Source: an uncultured Prevotellaceae bacterium (lineage in GTDB: Bacteria; Bacteroidota; Bacteroidia; Bacteroidales; Muribaculaceae). Taken from it: a DNA stretch of 64,000 nt. Shown here one piece after another: positions 49,271-59,033 of this stretch (its first letter is position 1; each line of letters starts with the position of its first letter). The notes beneath the pieces are model-generated. The model saw only the letters and a program-made list of their open reading frames with translations, had not been told where the DNA came from and did no database searches. The translations under genes and the position numbers were made by a program. The stretch lies in assembly GCA_947306175.1 (NCBI GenBank), contig CAMZFV010000007.1, positions 1-64,000 on the forward strand, given 5' to 3'.

Positions 49271-50288
49271 CAATGCCTAATTCGTCGAGTACCTGATGAA
49301 TCAGCGCTACAGCTTCCTCCATCGTGCACGTCAGTTCCCCGCCTGCCGCATTCTGGTGGCCTCCGCCGTGGAAGTAGCGGGTGCAGATGTCGCTTACCGA
49401 GAAATCACCCTGAGAACGGCATGACACCTTAATCCGGTCAACATCCTCACGCAGGAAGACGCTCCAATACACCTCGGGTATGGCCAACGGCTTGTTCACC
49501 AGCGTTTCGGTGTCACCACGGCAATACTTGAAGCGGGTGAGCTCCTCCTGGTCCAGCGTGATCAATGCGCAGCCATGTTCGGGGAAAATCTGCATCTTCT
49601 CGTTGATGGCATAGCCCTGCAGGCGCAGGCTGTTCTCGCTAAAGGTGTTCAGCGCCTTGTTGTAAAGCCCGATGCGGTCAAAACGACGGCGCATGAGCGC
49701 TGCCAACACCTCATAGAATTCCGGGTTGTCACAGCTGTAGGCGAAGCCACCTGTGTCGGTTAGCATTCCCACATACAGGCAACTTGCCGCGTGGCGGTCC
49801 ACAAGCCTCAACAGCCCCATCTGCATCAGTACTCTGAATACCAACTCGCACGTCGATGAAGCCTCAGGAACCGAGATAGCAACGTCAAAAACGCTCTCAT
49901 CGGGATCCAAGTGATGGTCGATAAGGACTAACTTAGTGGCTAGAGGCGCGATGATTTCACCCAGGCGGTCAATGCGATGCAGTGAGTTATAGTCCAGGCA
50001 GAATATCAGTTGAGCATCTGTCAATTCGCGACGGGCACGTGCCTCATGCTTGGTCAGCACCACCAGCTCACGCACCCCAGGGATAAACTCCAGCGATTTG
50101 GGCGCCATGTCAGGCGTAACGACTACGGCCTGCTTGCCCAGCCTCCTGAGCACATGACACAAGGCCAACGACGAGCCCAGTGCGTCACCGTCGGGAGACT
50201 TGTGACAGGTGATGGCAATGCGTTGCACCCCGTTAATCAGGACACGCAACCGCTCAATCGTATTTTCGTCTATTATTGCGCTGATCAT
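49257..50288 (-). CDS. DHH family phosphoesterase (NrnA-like oligoribonuclease/pAp phosphatase)
   Basis: ITCHKSPDGDALGSSLAL; LVLIDHHLDPDESVFD; YFHGGGHQNAAGGEL. Confidence 0.9.
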   Translation of the reverse strand: MISAIIDENTIERLRVLINGVQRIAITCHKSPDGDALGSSLALCHVLRRLGKQAVVVTPDMAPKSLEFIPGVRELVVLTKHEARARRELTDAQLIFCLDYNSLHRIDRLGEIIAPLATKLVLIDHHLDPDESVFDVAISVPEASSTCELVFRVLMQMGLLRLVDRHAASCLYVGMLTDTGGFAYSCDNPEFYEVLAALMRRRFDRIGLYNKALNTFSENSLRLQGYAINEKMQIFPEHGCALITLDQEELTRFKYCRGDTETLVNKPLAIPEVYWSVFLREDVDRIKVSCRSQGDFSVSDICTRYFHGGGHQNAAGGELTCTMEEAVALIHQVLDELGIATKD

Positions 50289-50291
50289 GCT

Positions 50292-50333
50292 CGTTTTAGT
50301 CCTCAGTCCTTAGTCCTTAGTTTTCAGTTTTTC
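50292..50333. repeat. Heptamer array upstream of DHH gene
   Basis: GTTTTAG TCCTCAG TCCTTAG TCCTTAG TTTTCAG. Confidence 0.8.
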
Positions 50334-50451
50334 GTTTATTTCGTCCATTTCGTTTAATGCGTATGAAGCTGATAACCGAAAACTAAGTTGCAAAGATAGT
50401 GCTTTTTTGTCACACTACGGCAAGTATGCAAGTTTAATTAAAGTTAATCTA

Positions 50452-51372
50452 TCAAGGTAATGTCAAGCGTACAAAGACCGGGTAATGGTCAGAGGGTTGA
50501 CGACGTATGTAGTGGCTGAAATCGATCTGTTGTGGCGCGTCATTACCCTTAACCGTTGTATTAGATTCCACATTGGGCACCCAGTAGCTGTTAGTTAATA
50601 TGGCGTAGGCTTCGACCTGGGTTTCAGGCGAAACGAAAACGTGGTCGATACGGCTATCGGAGTATAGGTTGATGTCAAACGAGTTGAATGTACCATTCTC
50701 GGCAAAGCGGAGGCGTGCAGCCTCGAAGGAGTCCTTCAACAGTCCCGATTGGGTGAAAATGCTGTAAATTTCGTCTTTTTGGTCCACATTGAAGTCACCC
50801 GTAACAATCACTGGAGCGCCCTTGGCAATCTCACGGATTTTGCTCACGATCAGCTTTGCCGCCTCACGTCGGGCAACGACTCCCACGTGGTCCATGTGCA
50901 GGTTGAAATAATAGAAGGCCTCGTCGTTGGTGGCCGTCTGACGTGCAAATTTTCCCCAGGTGCAGATGCGGATGCATGCGGCATCCCATCCCAGAGCAGG
51001 CCTGTCGGGCGTCTCGTTAAGCCAGAAGTTACCATAGTCAAGCAGCCTCAATTCGTTGGTCTTGTAAAAGATGGCTGAATATTCACCGCCCGTGACACCG
51101 TCATCGCGGCCAACGCCGATGTAGTCGTAGCCATCCAACCTGTCGAGCATATCGAGTAGCTGCACATGCAAAACCTCCTGGGCACCAAAGATGGCAGGTG
51201 CCATGAAATTGACCTGGTCACACATGACCTGGCAACGCTTGTTCCACACCTCACCCTTGAGGCTGTCGCTGGCGACCTTCAATCGGATGTTATAGGTGCC
51301 CACCAGCATCTGGGCCGATAATAACTGCGATGCAACTAAAACAAGCAACGCGGTAAAATAGATTTTTTTCAT
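50452..51372 (-). CDS. Secreted endonuclease/exonuclease/phosphatase family protein
   Basis: LVGTYNIRLK; FGAQEVLHVQLLDML; VIVTGDFNVDQKDEIY; IDHVFVS; SDHYPVFVRLTLP. Confidence 0.9.
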   Translation of the reverse strand: MKKIYFTALLVLVASQLLSAQMLVGTYNIRLKVASDSLKGEVWNKRCQVMCDQVNFMAPAIFGAQEVLHVQLLDMLDRLDGYDYIGVGRDDGVTGGEYSAIFYKTNELRLLDYGNFWLNETPDRPALGWDAACIRICTWGKFARQTATNDEAFYYFNLHMDHVGVVARREAAKLIVSKIREIAKGAPVIVTGDFNVDQKDEIYSIFTQSGLLKDSFEAARLRFAENGTFNSFDINLYSDSRIDHVFVSPETQVEAYAILTNSYWVPNVESNTTVKGNDAPQQIDFSHYIRRQPSDHYPVFVRLTLP

Positions 51373-51410
51373 ATTCAGTTTTCAGTTTTTAGTCCTTAGT
51401 CCTTAGTTGG
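51372..51410. repeat. Heptamer array upstream of EEP gene
   Basis: TATTCAG TTTTCAG TTTTTAG TCCTTAG TCCTTAG TTGG. Confidence 0.8.
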
Positions 51411-51444
51411 CGGATGCCACTCTAAACTGCGGGCGCAGCTCACA

Positions 51445-53760
51445 TCAGAAGGGATAGCCGATGGCCAGGTGGAAGGTCAAACCGTCCTTGAAACTGGGAA
51501 TGTTGTAGTAACCGCTCTTCTCTGTTTTGTAGGGTGCATGTATGCCGATTCCCAGATCAGCCCTCACCACCAGCATTGACATGTCGAAGCGAAGTCCAAA
51601 CCCCGTTCCCAGTGCCAACTCATCAAAGAAATTCTTCATCTTCAATTTTCCGCCAGGGCGACTCTCATCATCCTCGAGCAGCCAGATGTTGCCAGCGTCA
51701 AGGAAGACGGCACCGTGGAAATAGCCCAATATGGGGAAACGGTACTCCACATTGGCCTCAAACTTGAACGTACCCGTCTGGTCAAAATAGGAATTACCTG
51801 TAGTGTCGTTAGAATGGTAACTGCCGGGGCCTATAGAGCGCACGGGAAACGCCCTCACCGAATTGGAGCCGCCCACATAGAACTGCTCCCTATAAGGCAA
51901 CTCGGTACTGTTGCCATAGGCATGGGCCATACCCAGCAGCAGTCTCGTCGCCAAGGCACTCTTGTAGCCCACATATCGCGTCCACACCACCTGACCCTGT
52001 CCTTTAACGAACTGCGAGAACGGCGTGCCCAATACTTCCTTGGTGCCTTTAGCCCCAAATAATGACCACAGTCCTGAAGCGATATTGCCCGCCTCGGATA
52101 CAGTTCCGACAAAGGTGATGTGGTCACGGTAGGTAATGTCGCGGTCAAAGGTATAGGTATATTCAATCTTGGGAATAAAGACGTCCTTGAAACTCTCCCT
52201 CAAGTATAAATTGCGCTGCATCACCGAGTCAAATCTCTCGTTCGTGCTCAGCAAGCGGTTATAGGTCAGCTTGAAGGGCGTGAGCACATGGCTGGAATAA
52301 CGGTCAGCATGCCATTCCCACGTGGCGGCAAACGCAAGCTGCGACATCTTGAAGTATTTTGGACGGTTCATCAGGTCGGCACTGAGCGAGAAGCGGGTCC
52401 AATTGGTGTAACGGCGAGAGGGGTACAGGAATTTCGGTGCCAACAAGCGGGGAAAATCCAGCTTGGACTCTATACCGAACTCGTAGGAATTGAAATCCGC
52501 CCCTTTATAGTCGCCTGCTCCACCCGTCTGCCACTCATAGTCGCCATAGACGTCCACCGAGAATTTCTCCCCTGCCCCAAATGCGTTCTTGTGGGTTGCT
52601 CCGATCTCCACACCGGGGCCAATGTAGCTGCTGCTCTTGGAGGCACCATGCATCTCAAATGTCACCTCCCAGGGTTTATCCAAGATACAGTTGATGGCCA
52701 GGTCAAGCAGGCCTTTGCCATCGGGCGTCACGCTGTCGAGCGGATTTACCTGGATATCCACCGTGCTGAAGATGCCCAGGCGTGACAATGCCGCTTGGGT
52801 ACGGTCGATGCTGTTGACTCGGAACAGACGACCCTTGCGGGTGCGGATGCAGTTGGGAATCACATGGTCCTTGATATAGACGGGTTCATACTTGATGAGG
52901 GTGCAGCGGTCGTTCTTGACGGTGTCGGGCTCACCACGCACATCATCATTGAACACCGATGCCACAATATCGTGGGTGAGATACTGCATTCGGGCATTGT
53001 TGGGAATATCGTTGGATTCCACCAGCCGCAGGTGAATAATGCCTTTGTCCTGCACGCTATCGGCCAGAAACTGGATGTGCTCGGGTTGGAAGTAATAGTA
53101 GCCGTGGTTGCGCACGTAATTGGTGATGTCGATTCTAACGGCACTCAGCGAGTCCAGGCAATAGCGGCTGCCCGGCTGCAGGTAATGGTTCTCGCTGGCC
53201 AGCGAGTCCACCATCATCATGAGGGGGTCTTTGCCACCCGTATAATGCACTTCGCCAATCGTGTAAGGCGGCTTGACATACACGTCGTAGGATATTTTGG
53301 CCTTCTTGGGGTTCTTCTTGGGGTGAATCGTGTAGGTGGCGTTGGAGGTGAAATAACCGTTGTTGGCGAGAATGGTGTTAATCATATCCACTCGTGCCTG
53401 AGGATTCACGCGCTTGACGAGAACAGGCTTGGCGGCAAAATGCTTGTACAGCCAACCCTTGAAGCCCGTGGCATCCTCGTCGATGTTATTGTAGAGCATC
53501 AGGCCAATGGGGAACGGCGTGCGGTAATAAGGAGAATACAGCGGGTTGTTGGGGCGGACGTTGATAGCGGTGAAAATGTCTTCTTTCACTCCAGCGTCCA
53601 GCTTGGTGTCTTCCTCGTGGTATTTGAGGTGTTTCACTCCCGTATATAGCACATCGTTCTCGCCCAGTTTTTTGGTCGTCGAGCAAGACGAGGCCATCAT
53701 GAGCAATAGCCCCACAATAGCCAGCAGCGGGAAAATATGTCGTTTACTCTTCATTATCAT
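51445..53760 (-). CDS. BamA/TamA-like outer membrane protein (surface antigen/POTRA)
   Basis: Lipobox MMASSCSTTKKLGENDVLYTGVKHLKY; C-terminal beta-barrel, EQFYVGGSNSVRAFPVRSIGPGSY; terminal F. Confidence 0.88.
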   Translation of the reverse strand: MIMKSKRHIFPLLAIVGLLLMMASSCSTTKKLGENDVLYTGVKHLKYHEEDTKLDAGVKEDIFTAINVRPNNPLYSPYYRTPFPIGLMLYNNIDEDATGFKGWLYKHFAAKPVLVKRVNPQARVDMINTILANNGYFTSNATYTIHPKKNPKKAKISYDVYVKPPYTIGEVHYTGGKDPLMMMVDSLASENHYLQPGSRYCLDSLSAVRIDITNYVRNHGYYYFQPEHIQFLADSVQDKGIIHLRLVESNDIPNNARMQYLTHDIVASVFNDDVRGEPDTVKNDRCTLIKYEPVYIKDHVIPNCIRTRKGRLFRVNSIDRTQAALSRLGIFSTVDIQVNPLDSVTPDGKGLLDLAINCILDKPWEVTFEMHGASKSSSYIGPGVEIGATHKNAFGAGEKFSVDVYGDYEWQTGGAGDYKGADFNSYEFGIESKLDFPRLLAPKFLYPSRRYTNWTRFSLSADLMNRPKYFKMSQLAFAATWEWHADRYSSHVLTPFKLTYNRLLSTNERFDSVMQRNLYLRESFKDVFIPKIEYTYTFDRDITYRDHITFVGTVSEAGNIASGLWSLFGAKGTKEVLGTPFSQFVKGQGQVVWTRYVGYKSALATRLLLGMAHAYGNSTELPYREQFYVGGSNSVRAFPVRSIGPGSYHSNDTTGNSYFDQTGTFKFEANVEYRFPILGYFHGAVFLDAGNIWLLEDDESRPGGKLKMKNFFDELALGTGFGLRFDMSMLVVRADLGIGIHAPYKTEKSGYYNIPSFKDGLTFHLAIGYPF

Positions 53761-56700
53761 CTTTCTTGCGGGTTACGGTGGGTTTGTCAATGGCCGGACT
53801 GTCATCGAGGGGAACAACGTATGTCTCGTCGTTGGCAATGGCATCGAGAGCCTCTTCCTGCAACTTCAAGGCTGCCTTGCGGGCTTTCTCCAGCGAGTCA
53901 CGTATGAGGTATTCACGCGAGTGCTTGAAGGTGAAGAGGTTCTTCAGGTTAGTGAGTTTGCGCTTGAGCACATAGGCCACACCTGTCTCGACCACCTGGC
54001 CTTCCACCACATTCTCATAGCCCGAATGGCGGAAGAGTTTCAGATATCGGCTGCCGTTGTCGTTGAGGTAATACTCCAGCGAAATGTCGTTAAACAGATT
54101 GTTGGTGATATCCTCATCATTCTTGGCATCGGTGCTGTATTCACCACCCACGACAATCTTGAAGCGGTCGTTGAACAGGGTCTTGGCCAGGCGATAACTG
54201 TAGCTGGTCTCGGTGCCACCGCTGCGGGTGCCCTCATACTGGTTAATGCCAAACGAGAGGTCGATGCCCGGCAAGGTCTCGGCAGCCCAGGCGTTGAGCT
54301 TGGATTGCAGGAAGGAGAACAGGGCCGTGGTGGCCGAGAGATTCTTGAATTGAGTGAGTCCCGCAATGTTACTTAGGTCATTCTTGCCAATATAGGTGTT
54401 ACTGAGCAACAGGTTGATGGCCGCCTGGGAACGTTCGTTGTCGGTCATCGACTGCAATTCATTCTCCACCGAACTTACTTCACCCTCACAGCTCAGGTCA
54501 AATTTCAGGTCGATGTTACTGAGGGTTCCTCCCACGTGGGCATCAATGATGAACTCCACTGGCTTATCCTCACCCTTCACACTGGTCTTGGTGCGCTCGG
54601 TACCGTTGAGGTTCAATTGGGGATTGAGCATTTCTCCCGTCCAGGTGATTGTGCTGCCGTTGGTGATCGAGAAGTTCTTTTGCGACATCAGCGGCGGTGT
54701 GTAGCGCAGGTTGCCGCTGGTAATCGTGTAGCTGCCCGTGAGGTTGTCCTTGCCGGCAAAGTCGAGGCTGTATTTCAGGCGGCCACTGCCATCGACGGTC
54801 GCACGGTTCTGGCCGTCCTCCGACAGGAAAACATTCACCTTGGCACCCTTCTCCACATCAATATTGGCAAGAATATTGGTCGCGCTGCTACCCTTGCCCG
54901 TCACCAGGATGGTGGAGGCTGCAGGCTGATTGAAGTCGATAAAGGTCACCATATTCTCGTCAACAGCGGTTTTGAGCTGGGAGATGTCGTTTTTCATCAC
55001 ATAGGTGATGTTAGACCCTGACAACAGCGTGGCATCGGCCCTCACCGTCATAATGCCGCCATTACTCTTAACAGTCGCGTTGATGTCGGCCAAACCCTTA
55101 CCGAAAATCTCTGTCACATCGTCCTGCTGGCTGTTCATGAACTGCACCTCACGGCCCCTGGCATTCAGGTCAATCACCATGTTATCCAGGTCTCGCAGGT
55201 CAACGGTGCCATTCAGATAAACGGGGCTGCGGTTAGCTCCGGTGAGTTTGTAATTCTCAAAGGTAATCACATTGTCCTCGACGGGAATACGGTCGGAGGC
55301 GAATTTGAGCGAACTGCCGTAGCGGGGCAGGTTCACCGTGGCCGAGTCGGCAATGAGGTAACCGCTCACACGGGGATTGTCGCTGGAACCGCTCACCTGA
55401 AGGTCGCCTATGGCATAACCCTCCAGCCAGATGTAATTGCCGGGGATGAAGGCATTGGCACGTTCCAGCGGGAAGCGGTTGAAGTGGGCTTCCATGTTGA
55501 ACGGTGAGTCGGCATCGGCATCGTTCAGCGAGCCCCGCAGCGTGATGGCGTTCTTGCCGTCAAGGATAAGGTCGGCGGTCAGGCGGGTCGATGCCGTGGC
55601 AGGATCCAGGTCAAAGTCGGCGTTGAGGGTCACATCGCCCTCTGGCTTGCCGTTATAGACAAAGTCCTTGATGTCGATGGTCCCGTCACCGTCGGCGTTG
55701 GTGCCATCCCAGTTGACGTCAATATTGGCATTGACGGTGCCGCTGGTCTTATCGAGCATGGGCACGATGCGGGTCCATTCCTCCAGCTTGAGGTTGTCGA
55801 TGGTGAGCTGCACATTCTCGGTGCTGTCACCCGGCAGGCGGTGGGTCAGCAATTCCACGCTGCTGCTGTCGCTGCGCAGCTGCAGGTTGGCGTCAATCAT
55901 GCGGGTGCGGTAATCCACGTTCACATAATTGTCATCGTTGACGGTCCAGTGCCTGTAGCCGATGACGGGGTCCTTGCCAAAGAGGCGTGCCCTCACCTCG
56001 TTCTCGGTAAGGCAGGCATTGCAGCCCAGGCGGTAACCCGTCTCGCCCTTGATGTTCTGCTGTTGTAGCATGAAATCCACTGCGGGCCCCTTGATGCCAC
56101 CCTCGATGTCAACCTGGGCAAACTCGTCCCAAGTGCCCGGGCGGTTCCCCATGTGGGCGTTGAAGGCGAGGTATTTGTTGTTCAACTCGTTGGCGTGAAT
56201 GGTGATGGTGTCGATGTTGGTCTCGCCATAGCTGATGCCATGTGCCCTACCGTCGAGGAAGAGGCTCGTGTCACGGCTCATTTCGCAGCTGACGTCGCGG
56301 AAGTCGATTTCGTGCTGTTGCAGATAGCGCTGCACCAGTCCGTCGGTGCCCATGTGCATGTCAAAGTCGAAATAAGGCATCGGCTCTTTCAGCTTCTCAA
56401 CGTCTATCCACTTGTCCTTGTACTGGCGCTGGAACTCGCTGGCGGTATTCTTGAAGTCCTCGATAAGCGGCGTCAGGGCGCTGGGCGAGTTCAGGTGGGC
56501 GTAGAAGTCCTCGTTCTCGACCATGATGCAGGTGCTCGACGGCGTGCTGTGCAGCGTGCAGTGTACATCGTCGGCAACGAGGTAGCTGCTGTCGAGTTTC
56601 CAGTTCAGGTCGGTAAGCGTCAGGTCGGCGTCGCACTCCTGGGTGCGCAGGTTGATGTCACCCTCGGCATGGACCTTGGTGGTGCCGTCACACACGCCGT

Positions 56701-58666
56701 CATACATGCCCAGGTAGTTCAAATCCAAATCCCGCACATTGCCATCGGCGGTGAACACATAGTGGTCGTTACAGATGGTGCCGTGGGCATTGGCATCAAA
56801 GTCACAGCCCTTGTTGGCACTCGAAGCATAGACGTCGGCATAGCCGCCACGCAGCTTGCCACGGGCCTTGAGGTTGCCATAGTGCGTGCCGTTATAGCGC
56901 ACGCTGGCCAGGTTGACGGTGGCGTCGGTCCAGGTGGAGCCGCAGTCGGTAAAGTCAAAGCCGTGGCCACGGGCGTTGATGCTGCCCGTGAGGTTATTCA
57001 CATCATATTTTGGCAGGAACGACTTGACGGGGAAGTTGTTGAAGGCGGCATCCACGTCATAGTTCTCGTTGCACACGTCGTAGTAGCCATCGCCACGCAT
57101 CGAGCCGCCACCCGTCGTGACGCGCAGGTTGCGGGCTACCCACTTGCAGCCTTCCTTGTTGATTTTTCCGCTCATCTTCATGGGCGGCAGCTTCACGTCG
57201 TCCAGGCCGAGCATCTTGTTCAGCACGCTGGGGTCACGCAGGTCCACCTCGGTGTCGAGGTCGGCCTTCATGCGGTCCATGTCGGTGGGATTGTAGATGG
57301 TGCCCTTGCCCTTGATGCGGCCTATGCCGGGCACGTCGGCATCGAGCGACTGAACGTCAACGCGCTTGTCGTTGCCACGGGCTTTGGCCTTGACGCGCAC
57401 GGGCTTGTTATGAGGAATATCCTTCAAGGCTTTGCGGGCTTCGGGCACGAGTTTCTCCACCTCGTTGAGGTCGATTTTGCTGTCGGTGTCGATGGTGGCT
57501 TTGCCGTTGGGCTTGCCGTCGAGCATGTCCTGATCCACGTGGGCATCCATCTTGATGTCGCTGCCCTTGGTCTTGAGTTTCACGTCGTTGAGGTCAAGGC
57601 CGTTCTTGTTCTTGTTGACGGTGCCGCTGGCGTCCTTGACCTGCAAGCCGCTGCGTTCCTTGCCACTGAGGTGCTTGACGGGCACCTTGAGGTTATCGCC
57701 GTCATACTCAAAGTTGTCGATGGCGGCGTTCACATCCTCCACCTCGATATTGTCGGGATCCAGCGTGGTGCCGGGCTTGTTGGGCTTCTTGCCCGTCTGC
57801 CCGTATTTGCCCTTGCTGTTGGTCACGCGCACCTTGTCGGCTTTCACCTTCCACGGCTTATCGTCGCCCTTATCCTGGTTGGCATCCTTGGGCATGGGAT
57901 GGTCCTTGCGGTATTGCTTGGCGTCCTTCTCGCTGGGATGCTCATATTTCACGTCAGCCTTATCGACATTGAGTTCGCCCACATCGACGGTCTGTTTGTC
58001 GGTATCGACCTTCACGTCCTTGGCCTCGGCATGGCCCACGTGGGCATCCAGGTTATCGACTGTGGGTTTCATGTCCATCTTGTAGTCCACATCATCGGCC
58101 GTGACCTTGTCGGCGTTGACTTTCCAGGGCTTGCTGGGTTCTTTCTTCGGGTCGGGCTTTTTCTTCTCGGGCTTATAGCTCATCTTGGCCTTGCCGCCCT
58201 TGAGTGCCGCATTGCCCACATCCACCTGGTTGTTGTTCAGGTCCACCTTGGCCTTGTCGATTTTGGCATCATCCACATCCACGTCAAGGTCCATCGAGCC
58301 GTCTTCGGTCTTGATTTGGCTCTTGGCACCCTTCAGGGAGACGTTATCAGCTTCCACCTTCTTATCAATCAATGGTTTGGGCTTGATGTCGGCTTTGACT
58401 TCATCGGCCTTAAACAGGGTGTCGCCATTCTCGTCGATGACCTGCACATCGGTAGCGGTGACGTCGAGCGGGAACCTCACCCTCACGTCGCCCACGCTGA
58501 TGTCCTTGCCGGTCTTCTCGCTGGCATATTCGGCAGCCATGTCGGCCACCTTGTTCTGCACCCACGGGATATACAGGGCAAACGGCAGGGCCGCTACCAT
58601 ACCCAAGACACCTGCCGACACCCAGCCAGCCACCTTGGAGAACATATTTCCCTTCTTCCCGAACAT
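53744..58666 (-). CDS. TamB-like translocation/assembly module protein
   Basis: 1640 aa; N-terminal TM anchor; C-terminal LNLNGTERTKTSVKG...NDLSNIAGLTQFKNLSATTALFSFLQSKLNAWAAETLPGIDLSFGINQYEG. Confidence 0.85.
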   Translation of the reverse strand: MFGKKGNMFSKVAGWVSAGVLGMVAALPFALYIPWVQNKVADMAAEYASEKTGKDISVGDVRVRFPLDVTATDVQVIDENGDTLFKADEVKADIKPKPLIDKKVEADNVSLKGAKSQIKTEDGSMDLDVDVDDAKIDKAKVDLNNNQVDVGNAALKGGKAKMSYKPEKKKPDPKKEPSKPWKVNADKVTADDVDYKMDMKPTVDNLDAHVGHAEAKDVKVDTDKQTVDVGELNVDKADVKYEHPSEKDAKQYRKDHPMPKDANQDKGDDKPWKVKADKVRVTNSKGKYGQTGKKPNKPGTTLDPDNIEVEDVNAAIDNFEYDGDNLKVPVKHLSGKERSGLQVKDASGTVNKNKNGLDLNDVKLKTKGSDIKMDAHVDQDMLDGKPNGKATIDTDSKIDLNEVEKLVPEARKALKDIPHNKPVRVKAKARGNDKRVDVQSLDADVPGIGRIKGKGTIYNPTDMDRMKADLDTEVDLRDPSVLNKMLGLDDVKLPPMKMSGKINKEGCKWVARNLRVTTGGGSMRGDGYYDVCNENYDVDAAFNNFPVKSFLPKYDVNNLTGSINARGHGFDFTDCGSTWTDATVNLASVRYNGTHYGNLKARGKLRGGYADVYASSANKGCDFDANAHGTICNDHYVFTADGNVRDLDLNYLGMYDGVCDGTTKVHAEGDINLRTQECDADLTLTDLNWKLDSSYLVADDVHCTLHSTPSSTCIMVENEDFYAHLNSPSALTPLIEDFKNTASEFQRQYKDKWIDVEKLKEPMPYFDFDMHMGTDGLVQRYLQQHEIDFRDVSCEMSRDTSLFLDGRAHGISYGETNIDTITIHANELNNKYLAFNAHMGNRPGTWDEFAQVDIEGGIKGPAVDFMLQQQNIKGETGYRLGCNACLTENEVRARLFGKDPVIGYRHWTVNDDNYVNVDYRTRMIDANLQLRSDSSSVELLTHRLPGDSTENVQLTIDNLKLEEWTRIVPMLDKTSGTVNANIDVNWDGTNADGDGTIDIKDFVYNGKPEGDVTLNADFDLDPATASTRLTADLILDGKNAITLRGSLNDADADSPFNMEAHFNRFPLERANAFIPGNYIWLEGYAIGDLQVSGSSDNPRVSGYLIADSATVNLPRYGSSLKFASDRIPVEDNVITFENYKLTGANRSPVYLNGTVDLRDLDNMVIDLNARGREVQFMNSQQDDVTEIFGKGLADINATVKSNGGIMTVRADATLLSGSNITYVMKNDISQLKTAVDENMVTFIDFNQPAASTILVTGKGSSATNILANIDVEKGAKVNVFLSEDGQNRATVDGSGRLKYSLDFAGKDNLTGSYTITSGNLRYTPPLMSQKNFSITNGSTITWTGEMLNPQLNLNGTERTKTSVKGEDKPVEFIIDAHVGGTLSNIDLKFDLSCEGEVSSVENELQSMTDNERSQAAINLLLSNTYIGKNDLSNIAGLTQFKNLSATTALFSFLQSKLNAWAAETLPGIDLSFGINQYEGTRSGGTETSYSYRLAKTLFNDRFKIVVGGEYSTDAKNDEDITNNLFNDISLEYYLNDNGSRYLKLFRHSGYENVVEGQVVETGVAYVLKRKLTNLKNLFTFKHSREYLIRDSLEKARKAALKLQEEALDAIANDETYVVPLDDSPAIDKPTVTRKKDDNEE

Positions 58667-58700
58667 ATCTTTCGCAAGATATTAACTTGCTCACTGTTGA

Positions 58701-58785
58701 TAGTTTAAAGGTTAAAGTTTAAAGACTTGGGGCGCGAATGCCCCTCTAAACTCTAAACTCTAAACCCTAAACTCTAAACTTCAAG
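58701..58785. repeat. Heptamer-armed hairpin upstream of tamB-like gene
   Basis: GTTTAAA GGTTAAA GTTTAAA ... GGGGC GCGAAT GCCCC ... TCTAAAC x4 including CCCTAAA. Confidence 0.8.
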
Positions 58786-58975
58786 TTTTTTAAGAGGCGC
58801 AGCCACTTTAAAAACTTGACTTTATCTAGGCTTTAACCTGCAAATTTACAAAACAATTATCGAAAACGGCAAGTTTTTCCCCCAGTTTTTCCATTTTGTC
58901 ATTGCCAAAACGTGAATTCACACGCAATCAGTGAAATTAGCGCAATTCGCATTAGCCCCGCAGGGGGGGCAGGTT

Positions 58976-59006
58976 TTGTGTTTTTCAGGAATTTGAGTTA
59001 CCTTTG
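58976..59006 (+). promoter_or_regulatory. Bacteroidetes-type promoter TTG-N20-TACCTTTG
   Basis: TTG 58976-58978; TACCTTTG 58999-59006; 27 nt to ATG 59034. Confidence 0.65.
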
Positions 59007-59033
59007 TCATCTAAATCTTAACGTGACAAAGCG

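Noticed and set aside
56153-58708. 851-aa plus-strand ORF opposite the tamB-like gene
   Set aside because: Antisense to a well-supported CDS; Val/His/Gly-rich composition typical of a reverse frame; no recognisable domain
58741-58785. True telomeric repeat or linear-chromosome end
   Set aside because: Only about four mixed 7-mers in the interior of core genes; matches the local heptamer-armed repeat family
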